Positions 55,899 through 64,000 of a DNA stretch of 64,000 nt are shown one piece after another. Each line of letters opens with the position of its first letter. The stretch's first letter is position 1. Made by a program: the position numbers and the translations under genes. The DNA is from Clarkia xantiana subsp. parviflora. Its lineage: Eukaryota; Streptophyta; Magnoliopsida; Myrtales; Onagraceae. The stretch lies in assembly GCA_036873135.1 (NCBI GenBank), contig JAPTYO010000010.1, forward strand, positions 10,640,634 through 10,704,633. The letters are read 5' to 3'. The notes beneath the pieces were generated by a model, which was not told where the DNA came from, ran no database searches, and saw only the letters and a list, made by a program, of their open reading frames with translations.

Positions 55899-57985
55899 AT
55901 GACGACCGCTTCTCTGTGTTCGTCAACTCTTCATTCCCAGATCAGTGGATTCGCTGGAGGTCTCAAGCTCGAGAAGCTATCATTTCACCGGACCAGTTCT
56001 GTAGCTCTCTCAAGGTACGTCCGGGGTTCTGAAATCTTGACAATTCTTGGCGAATTCGGAAGATTTATTGGTTTTTGAATGTGTTGAACTTGGTCGAGTC
56101 AATCGGTCGAGGTATTGATGGATGATGGTTTAGTTCTGCTCCGCAAGTGCTTGTGAAAATGCTTGAATGACTAATTGTGCTGGTATCTCCATTCTACGCG
56201 TCGTGGAATGGAAGGCTTAAGTGTCAAGAATAGATTCACTTGAATCCAAATTAGAATGTTCTGTGAAGGATAACTCATTCGACCACAAATTTAGCAAAGA
56301 TGCTTTTTGATTTGTGATGTGATTGCAGATGGAGTTGTCTCATGGGATCATTTTGATTCTGAAATGTAGTTTTTCTTTCCTATAAATTGAGCAGGAGGAA
56401 GAGCCAAACAGTGGTGAGGGCAACATCAAGAGTTGACAAGTTCTCAAAAAGCGATATAATCGTTTCTCCATCAATCTTGTCTGCCAATTTCGCAAAACTG
56501 GGGGAGCAGGTCCTGTTCTTTTTCAAGTTAATAATTGTCAAAGAAACCATGTATTCATTCATAGTCTTATTTTTGTTTCAAGACCATGGTATCTGAATTA
56601 TTCTTGCTAGTTTCACATGATTCTTGTTGAGACTAATTAAACGTATGTCAGTGTCTTGCTTTCATAAGGAAAAAGCACCTGAAATTCAGAACTTGACCCT
56701 GAAGGTACCTGAAATTTTCAGGTAAAAGCTGTGGAGTTGGCTGGTTGTGACTGGATTCATGTTGATGTGATGGACGGTCGTTTTGTTCCAAACATTACAA
56801 TTGGACCTCTTGTTGTTGATGCGCTACGCCCTATTACTGATCTCCCACTTGATGTTCATCTGGTATCCCTCTTTCCTCTACAGCAGTGAAATTATCTACA
56901 TTAGAGAATATCCTGACATTAAATTCTATAATTTTCAGATGATTGTGGAACCTGAGCAACGTGTAGCAGATTTCATCAAAGCTGGAGCAGATATCGTGAG
57001 TGTCCACTGTGAACAATCCTCCACCATCCATCTACATCGCACTGTTGAACAGGTTAGCAAATTCTTCTTCTGATATAATTTCGCAGACACGACAGAGCAC
57101 CACAAGTCCCTCTTAGTGTCTCTACCAGCTGTTTTGTGTACCTTCTTAAAATTAAGGGTCCATGTTTATGCAGATTAAGAGCCTAGGAGCTAAAGCTGGA
57201 GTTGTGCTAAACCCTGGAACCCCTCTTAGTACCATAGAATATGTCCTTGATGGTGAATCTTTTTTCCACTCATTTTCGCTTATTGTCCCTTGTTTTATTC
57301 TAAAAGGTGAATCTATAGATAAATGCTAACTAGGATGTTTTATTTCTCTGTGGACAGTGGTTGATTTGGTGTTGATCATGTCTGTAAACCCTGGTTTTGG
57401 TGGCCAAAGCTTTATTGAGAGCCAAGTCAAGAAAATAGCCGAGCTAAGAAGATTATGCGTAGAGAAGGTATTCTCAAGCACATATACAATTTCTCCCAAA
57501 AAAAAAGTCACTCTTGCACATATACACCAACATCTGTTTGTTGCAGTCATTCATAAGTATTGCTATAAATTCAAAAGCTTAACCTTTTTTGTAGGGAGTG
57601 AACCCATGGATTGAAGTAGATGGAGGTGTTACCCCAAGAATGCATACAAGGTACGGGGTTCAAAAACTTATGATCTCTGTATAATTTGGAGCAGATCAAA
57701 CTTGGGTTCACCAATCACCACAAAATAGTTCATGTAACAATCTGTTTATTCCCGACAATTTCAGGTTATTGAAGCAGGAGCTAATGCGCTTGTTGCTGGT
57801 TCTGCTGTCTTTGGGGCTAAAGATTATGCTGAAGGTAATATGCTCGTTGAATCTGTTGTCTTGATAGCAACAGTTGATTTTGTTGAATTTGATTGTAATC
57901 TTTTTAATTTATATGCACATAAATCTGTCTTGCAGCTATAAAAGGAATTAAAACCAGCAAAAAGCCCGAGGCTGTCGCTGTCTGA
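55899..57985 (+). CDS. RPE: Ribulose-phosphate 3-epimerase, plastid form (apparent frameshift)
   Basis: Nine exons: 55899-56014, 56395-56509, 56722-56862, 56939-57052, 57174-57252, 57358-57467, 57595-57650, 57765-57834, 57936-57985. The enzyme interconverts ribulose-5-phosphate and xylulose-5-phosphate in the Calvin cycle and oxidative pentose phosphate path. A Ser-rich N-terminal stretch ([14 protein letters not shown]) looks like a transit peptide. Barrel motifs are clear: [81 protein letters not shown] and [20 protein letters not shown]. Exon 7 is 56 nt where 57 are needed: after GGVTP the sequence CCAAGAATGC lacks one base compared with the expected KNAYK reading. As given, the frame shifts and stops early in exon 9 (AAGCTATAA), losing the GSAVF phosphate-binding loop. 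It is either a sequence error or a recent null; all other junctions are intact. Confidence 0.9.
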
Positions 57986-58446
57986 ATCAATGCTTGATTG
58001 TCTTGTTCCATTATGATTACCGAATTCAAGTAAGTTCTTCTCTTTTGTCAGAGCTGTAAAGTTTGAATTCAGCATATATATAATATAACTGTTAATGAAA
58101 AAAATTTATGATAGAGAGCAAAAGGTGGTTAGCAAGTAAACTCAACTTGATTTCTAAGTTATTGCCTCGCTGAACTACAGATCCGTCCGTAGAATATACA
58201 TAGATGTTGGGAGCCGAGTATAAACCAGGGATAAGGCTGCCGTCTCATCTCAATCATTTCCACCAGGGCTCGAGTTTTGTGATGAAAAACCAATAAGAAC
58301 TGCATCAAGATCACTCTGTAACAGCTACAACAGTGTACTGTATTCATTTTCTGCCACAATTATATGGTACATGTAAAGCAGAATTCTATGCATTTTGAGC
58401 ATTTTAACTATTTCGTAATCATCTACCTTACTTTGTCAGTTTGTAT
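57986..58446. other. Convergent 3' spacer between RPE and the PPR gene
   Basis: Only 461 bp separate the two stop codons, so the 3' UTRs may overlap. No repeat or other gene seen. Confidence 0.5.
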
Positions 58447-60219
58447 TCACTGTGAGAAACACACAACAGATGCCTCTGGTACATCTGGTGAGTCAGTGGC
58501 TTCCATTATTAACTGACCAAGCATCTCATATATCAAAGACGAGCATTTATGCGTTTTATCGCCCGCAACAAAATGAGTAACGGTTCCATCAACATGAACC
58601 CAGCTCCTACCTGCAGGCTTCTTCACACCCATCTTCACCATCTTTCTCCGTAAATCAGCCACATCTTGCCATCTTTCTGCAGCTGCATAGATATCTGATA
58701 ACAGCGAAAGATAACCTGCAGCAATCTCAGAGTTGAGCTCAGCCATCAGATTCTGAGCCACAAGAGAAGTGATCTCAACATTCTTATAAATTCTGCAACC
58801 TCCAAGTAAAGCACCCCAAATCACATCATTCGGCTTCACGGGCATCGATTGTATGAGCTGGAGCGCTTCTTCCAGACACCCAGCACGACTCAGGAGATCA
58901 ACCATGCAGCCATAGTGTTCCATCCTAGGTTCGATCCCGCATGTCTGTCTCATGAACTCAAAATACTGTATTCCCTCATCCACGTACCCAGCGTGGCAGC
59001 AGGCAACAAGAACACCGATGAACGTTGTTTCATCGGGCTTTGCATCTCCTGCTCCCAAGTTTAGCATCATGTCGAATATGCCGAGCGCCTCATCTGCAAG
59101 CCCTTGTTTTGCAAAACCCGTGATTATGCTTGTCCAAGAAACCGTTGTTCTCCTCTGCATGTGTCTCAAGACTTCGTAAGCTTGGTCGATCAAGCCACAG
59201 CTAGCATACATGTGCATGACTGCATTGTTCAATGAAACCAACACCTCATCGCTTCTCGCGCAGAATTTCTCCAAAATGTAGGAATGGATCTGTTTTCCGA
59301 GTTTCAAGTTTCCTAACTCAGCACAAGCAGACAAGACAGGGATCAAAACAACCTGGTCCAGTTCCATTTCAGCTTCCTGCATGCGATTGAATAGAGACAG
59401 TGCTGTTCTGCATTCACCGTTTCTTGCACACCCGGCTATCATCGTTGTCCAAGAGACAACGTTCTTCTCCGGCATCTCTCTGAACACACTGTGTGCAGCG
59501 TCCATGTCTCTGCACTTAACGTACTCCCCAAGGATCGTGTTCCAGCAATAAACATTTCTGTCAGGCATTTCGTCGAACACCTTGCGGGCATTCACCATCC
59601 CGCCATCACCACCTCCACTTGAGCTGTAAAACTTCACCAAGATTGTCTGAACAAACGGATTAGATCGATACCCAGATGACAGAGCCCTCGCATGAACCTG
59701 CTCGCCTTCCCTCCACAGCCCTGCCCTCACACAAGCACTCAAGAGATACGAATAAGTGTACTCATCAGGCGCAGCGTCTGCTTCCCTCATTCTGTTGTAG
59801 ACTACCATCGATTGCCGCGCGCTCGGGGTCTCGCCGTAGCCCCTGATCAACTGATTCCAGACGGCGGTGGTCGGGGTTGGAATGTTGCGGAAGACTTTGA
59901 CGGCGGTGAAGAGACAGCCGGAGGTGATGTAGAAAGAGAGGAGCTTTGCGAGGAGGAAGTTCTTGTTGGAGAAGCCATTAACGATGACTTGAGTGTGGAT
60001 CTCGGTGAGGTTTCTGAGGGTGGTACTGCACTCGAGTAAGGAGAAGAGGTGTTGCTTCAGAGCCCTGGGTGGAGCGAGTTGGGCAAAAAGTGTTTCGTCA
60101 AGTGTCATCAGAGAAATCACTGTTGGAAGAGAGACGGTCACTTTAGCAAGATAGAGAGGAGAGGCTGATTTCCTTTTCATTGGTCTGCAATTCGCGCGAA
60201 ATTCTACACATGAAAACAT
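58447..60219 (-). CDS. PLS-class pentatricopeptide repeat protein, E/E+ type
   Basis: A single intronless frame of 590 residues, usual for the family. Tandem PPR motifs run from about residue 80 to 470: TAVWNQLIRGYG, DEYTYSYLLSACVRAG, NVYCWNTILGEYVKC, NVVSWTTMIAGCARNGECRTAL, TTVSWTSIITGFAKQGLADEA, DETTFIGVLVACCHAGYVDEG and HYGCMVDLLSRAGCLEEA, alternating P, L and S lengths. The E motif follows (IWGALLGGCRIYKNVEITSL ... LLSDIYAAAERWQDVADLRR) with GRSWVHVDGTVTHFVAGD (E+). There is no DYW deaminase, so it would need a partner for RNA editing. PLS proteins act in mitochondria or plastids; the N-terminus does not decide which. Met1 (MFSCVEFR) and Met14 (MKRKSAS) are both possible starts. Confidence 0.95.
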   Translation of the reverse strand: MFSCVEFRANCRPMKRKSASPLYLAKVTVSLPTVISLMTLDETLFAQLAPPRALKQHLFSLLECSTTLRNLTEIHTQVIVNGFSNKNFLLAKLLSFYITSGCLFTAVKVFRNIPTPTTAVWNQLIRGYGETPSARQSMVVYNRMREADAAPDEYTYSYLLSACVRAGLWREGEQVHARALSSGYRSNPFVQTILVKFYSSSGGGDGGMVNARKVFDEMPDRNVYCWNTILGEYVKCRDMDAAHSVFREMPEKNVVSWTTMIAGCARNGECRTALSLFNRMQEAEMELDQVVLIPVLSACAELGNLKLGKQIHSYILEKFCARSDEVLVSLNNAVMHMYASCGLIDQAYEVLRHMQRRTTVSWTSIITGFAKQGLADEALGIFDMMLNLGAGDAKPDETTFIGVLVACCHAGYVDEGIQYFEFMRQTCGIEPRMEHYGCMVDLLSRAGCLEEALQLIQSMPVKPNDVIWGALLGGCRIYKNVEITSLVAQNLMAELNSEIAAGYLSLLSDIYAAAERWQDVADLRRKMVKMGVKKPAGRSWVHVDGTVTHFVAGDKTHKCSSLIYEMLGQLIMEATDSPDVPEASVVCFSQ

Positions 60220-61934
60220 ATGTTATAAATATTATTAATTTGTGCTAATTTGTTATTTAAATTATTAATATATTTAAAATAAATAAAAAAAAACATTTTT
60301 TGCCGCTTTAAGGTATGGGCTATTTGTGGCGTCTTAGAAATATATTGTTACGTAATGTTCGGACTCTCTTTCTCATGGTCTGAATTTTTTCTGAACGGAT
60401 TTAGCGAACAACCCGAGCATGCACCGATCCCGTCAACGTAACCCACCAGCAACCTAGTATTTTCAAGATGCCGACCTATTAAGCCAGTTCTATTCGCCTG
60501 ATATATATATATATATATATATGTTAACCGAAACATCTATAATTTGTCATAATATTTAATAGTGTACGTAACTTACAAATATATGATATATGTCCTTCGG
60601 AAATTTTTCACATCTACCTTAGTATTCGTAAATTCAACTATTATAATATTTGTTTAGATTTTGTGGGCAGGAACAGAAAGTAATTCAAGACAAGAAGACG
60701 AGAGTGAAGTAAACCAAACGTAAACAATGGGTTAATTAATGGTGCACGTAAATATATATACGGCTCCGCCGCAATCTCCATATGAGCTTGTTTTGTAGGC
60801 AAGCCAATGCAGATAAAAGTTGGAACTATATATATATATATATATATATCCAAGCAAAGTAAAGAACCAATCATATGATCACGAAGAAGATAAACATAGT
60901 AATTGTCTTTCCTGGGTTTCTTGTTTGGCACTCAAGGAATTGCTGCTTTTGAGGTTGAGATTTGAATACGGCAATGCCAAGGAATAATTAATTCTTCTTC
61001 CTTACTAAACCTAAGGTATTGCGACTTCTCGACGTATTTTGGTTAACATTCAATACCTCAATTAAATCAGATTTTGTTAACATCTTTTTGTAGATAATTA
61101 ATGAACTAATACGAGGAACAATAAAAGGATAAACGTTCACGTTTTAAATCTTGAATTAATGTTTATCAACATATATATTGGGTAATGTAGGGCCAACATT
61201 GAAACTTGAAATCATTTTCGCAAAATAAAATTATATAAAGTATCAAAAATAAGATGGACACCTTAATCAGTTGTCTCCTAAATACAAACATTTAAGTGAA
61301 GGGTTTTGACACATTCTTATTCTATTTTAACATTCTCTATTGGACTGGTTTTGGGACTCTTGTTTGTGAACAACAATTTAGTCATATTTTAACATAATCT
61401 CTTGAACTTATGTTTATTGATGACGACTCACTGTATCGTCGAAGAACAATATAGATCTATCTAATTAATAATAGGGCAGAACTTCAATATTTTGAGTGAC
61501 GGTCTTGGACTTCATACTCTAACATAATTAACAGATTCACAACAGTTCTAAAAATTTTAGGTAAATACGTGACTTAATCTTTATATTTCAACATTTTCCC
61601 TCCCTCACGTGTGATGAACTAAAACATTTTCAAAACCGAACACGATTGTGCTGTAGAAATTCGAATTTCTACCGTCTAATACCATACAAAGAATAAAACA
61701 TGTGCATTAACCAAATGTTAGACAAAGAATCTTGAAAAATGATACCTTTACGATTTTGAGTCCCATTTCGTGATCATAATAATCTTGCCGCGCACGTAAC
61801 TCTTTCTCTTTAAATACCCATAACATGTCGCCTCTATACACCAAATACATAACGTTCAAATCCCATTTCCTTCTCCTCTATCGCCCTCGTTCTTGAAAAT
61901 TCTTCTGCAATTCCCATTTCTTCTTGAAAAAACA
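60220..61934. other. Divergent intergenic region between PPR and NEN-type genes
   Basis: 60330-60495 is a copy of the repeat also at 45815-46000 (GTAATGTTCGGACTCTC, GAGCATGCACCGATC, GATGCCGACCTATTA). 61240-61330 is a copy of the dispersed AATAAGATGGACACCTTAATCAGTTGTCTC family. (AT)n tracts lie at 60501-60522 and 60828-60850. Near 61810 a TTTAAATACCC TATA-like motif precedes the exonuclease gene. Short minus frames here are unrecognised. Confidence 0.5.
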
Positions 61935-64000
61935 ATGGTGATGGGTGTAAACGAGGAAAACAAGTCGGAAATCGCCTTCTTCGACCTGGAAACCACGGTG
62001 CCAACCCGAACCGGACAAGGGTTTGCCATCCTGGAATTCGGAGCCATACTGGTTTGCCCTAAAAAGCTGGTAGAGCTCCACAGCTACTCTACACTGGTTC
62101 GACCAATCGACGTCTCCCTCATCAACTCTTTGTCGGTACGTTGCAACGGGATTTCTCCCGACGCCGTCACCTCCGCGCCTACCTTCGCTGAAATCGCGGA
62201 TACAGTATTCGATCTCCTTCACGGTCAGTTTTACGAAACAAGCATCTTCGTTGTATAGCAGCTTAAAAAAATGGTTAATAACTAATAAACTGTACGTGGT
62301 TTTGGCCCATGTTAAAATTTGGTAACTGTCGTCGTTGAAATTGAATGCGCCATGTTTGGTGTTTGTTGAAATTTGGTATCTTCGTCTATTTTGGGTTAAG
62401 TCGAACGGAAGCGTATCACGTGACCGTCACGTTAGCTCGATAAAATGGATATTCCAAAAATGGCCTTCCATGAAAAATATGACCTTTCATTACCTAGCGA
62501 ATTGACGAAATTACCCCACCTAGCTAAATCAACAACTATAGGGTTTTTGGGTGGTGGCCGGCCGGAGTTGAGAAGTGGCCGGAGTTGGGTGGTGGTTGTT
62601 TTTACTCTAGGGGTAATTTGGTCACTTCATATTTGGTAGAAAAGATAACTCCGACTTTTCGCAACATTCTGTCAAAATTAGCAGCAATTTTGAATGGAAA
62701 ACCAAATTTCAACCTCAGACGGTCCACTTCAAAACTTTAAAGTTCGGATACCAAATTTCAACATTGTCAAATTTCAGTCAGTTTATTAGTTATTAACCTT
62801 AAAAAAACAAGTGTTTTGATGATGATGATATGGGGTTTGTATGAATTTACAGGGAGGATCTGGGCAGGACATAACATTTTAAGGTTTGATTGTGTTCGGA
62901 TTCGCGAGGCGTTTGCTGAGATTGGTCGGGCCGCGCCGGAACCGAAGGGGACTATTGATTCACTGGCTTTGTTAACTCAGAGATTTGGCAGAAGAGCTGG
63001 TGATATGAAGGTAGGTATTTATTTTTTGGTTTTATTGGCTGCAAATAGTTAGTGCACTTTTAAAACATATATCTATATGTGTGTGTTTCATACTTTTTCC
63101 CTAATATCATCAGAGCAATAAGATTGGGTAACTTTTCTGTAAGTTTATGAAAATTGAGTTAGCAGTTTGGTCTTTAACCCCTCTTTTTATGTAATTTTCA
63201 CAGATGGCTACTCTTGCAACATACTTTGGAATTGGAAAACAAACGCACAGGTAAGTATATCTTAATTTTGATTGACATTTTACAAACCCTGTTGGTGCTT
63301 TAGCTCGTGAAATGATTATGGTGATTGAAACATTGTAAAAAAACAAACTTTCAGGAGTCTAGATGATGTTCGGATGAATCTTGAAGTAGTAAAGTACTGC
63401 GCAACTGTTCTATTCCTGGTAAGACTACAGTTTTATTCATCCGAACAAGAATTATCGGGCACGGTTTAAATTGTTAAAATTTGCAGGAATCGAGTCTCCC
63501 TGATATATTCACCGAAAACAGTTGGATTTCCCCAAATGCAGTAACTAGAAGCCGAAGAAGTAATATGAACGATAATGCTGGCCAAAAGAAGGAAGAAGAA
63601 ATGCATCCAATAATTTCTCTGATGACTAGCAATACAAATCAAGGAATCGATCCCGAATCTGAAGACCGTTGCTCAAACGAGCCATTTGATGTTTGTCTCC
63701 CATCTACTTCTGAAGGGTCAACTGGTTTTTTGGAGCCCAAGGAAGTGTCTTTACCTTCAATCACTGCATCTCTTGTTTATCATAGTCCCAGGTCACAGAG
63801 AATAAGGTTTCTTCATAAAGATGTCGATTTGCAGCTCCGTTGCCACCTTAAAGTTCGGTTTGGAGTGAGCGGCAAGTTTCTTGATTTTGCCGGGAGGCCG
63901 AGATTGAGCTTTCTTGCTGATGCATCTCCATCTCTCTGTCATGTTCTTGACTTCTGTGATTCAATTGCACAGAAGTTAGCCATAAATTCGCAGTGGAAAC
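61935..64000 (+). CDS. NEN: DEDDh exonuclease-domain protein, NEN type (3' end outside window)
   Basis: Exons 61935-62223, 62853-63010, 63204-63250, 63355-63418 and 63487 onward; the last runs off the window, so the C-terminus is missing. The DnaQ-like 3'-5' exonuclease motifs are complete: FFDLETTVPTRTGQGFAILE (ExoI Asp/Glu), AGHNILRFDCVRIREAF (ExoII Asp) and HRSLDDVRMNLEV (ExoIII His/Asp). The post-exonuclease region (RFLHKDVDLQLRCHLKVRFG, FLDFAGRPRLSFLADASPSL) is the conserved tail of plant NEN1-4, nucleases downstream of NAC45/86 in phloem sieve-element enucleation. Which paralogue is unclear. The in-frame ATG at 61893 would add 14 residues without family match, so 61935 was preferred. 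Intron 1 carries a MITE. Confidence 0.9.
62272..62798. mobile_element. MITE in intron 1 of the NEN-type gene (527 bp)
   Basis: A 9-bp target duplication TTAAAAAAA (62263-62271 and 62799-62807) flanks inverted ends TGGTTAATAACTAATAAACT and AGTTTATTAGTTATTAACC. Inner parts also pair (GTTGAAATTTGGTATC with GATACCAAATTTCAAC). The 9-bp duplication suggests a Mutator-like origin. The terminal motif is shared with 28287-28823. The frame 62445-62639 lies in its unique middle and is unrecognised. Confidence 0.85.

Noticed and set aside
59692..60039. 115-codon plus-strand frame over the PPR gene
   Set aside because: Antisense shadow of an intact 590-residue PPR frame.
61878..62222. 114-codon minus-strand frame
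   Set aside because: Antisense shadow of the exonuclease first exon, whose catalytic motifs are clear.

Overview
This is an AT-rich nuclear window from a flowering plant, almost certainly a eudicot. The genes have plant intron structure (GT..AG, T-rich introns) and encode plant families: a miR164-type NAC factor, a GT37 fucosyltransferase, a PLS-class PPR protein and a plastid ribulose-phosphate epimerase. Families were assigned by reading translations and motifs by eye; no database search was run.

Layout. 1-26 kb is a gene-poor repeat zone. It holds a ~1.07-1.1 kb tandem duplication (1-2060) and two adjacent Helitron-like segments (about 3016-6825 and up to 10891). The second carries a broken RPA-like gene and a captured dihydroorotase exon. 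A duplicated poly(A) retroposon lies in the first segment, one copy interrupted by a hAT-like element. Three more hAT-like elements and tRNA-like SINE copies follow. 26.2-27.8 kb is a three-exon NAC gene with a miR164 complementary site in its last exon. 28-39 kb is again repeats: a MULE with a 10-bp target duplication, a fold-back element, and a hAT-like element enclosing two TRIM retrotransposons in inverted orientation.

39-49 kb is a gene island: a 20-exon J-like/thioredoxin-like membrane protein (+) converging on a FUT1-type fucosyltransferase (-). One MITE family occurs repeatedly in their introns and intergenic space. 49-55.5 kb holds a Harbinger-like MITE and a 4.4-kb non-coding LTR retrotransposon (51012-55456) whose interior is mostly two satellite-like arrays. 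55.9-64 kb is a second gene island: plastid RPE (+) converging on an intronless PPR gene (-), then an exonuclease gene of the NEN type (+) that runs off the right edge.

The genes do not form a pathway; they are ordinary neighbouring plant genes. The main points for follow-up are the inverted TRIM composite with a single target duplication, the array-filled LTR element, a repeated splice-site cassette in the J-like gene, an apparent 1-bp frameshift in RPE, and the Helitron exon capture.
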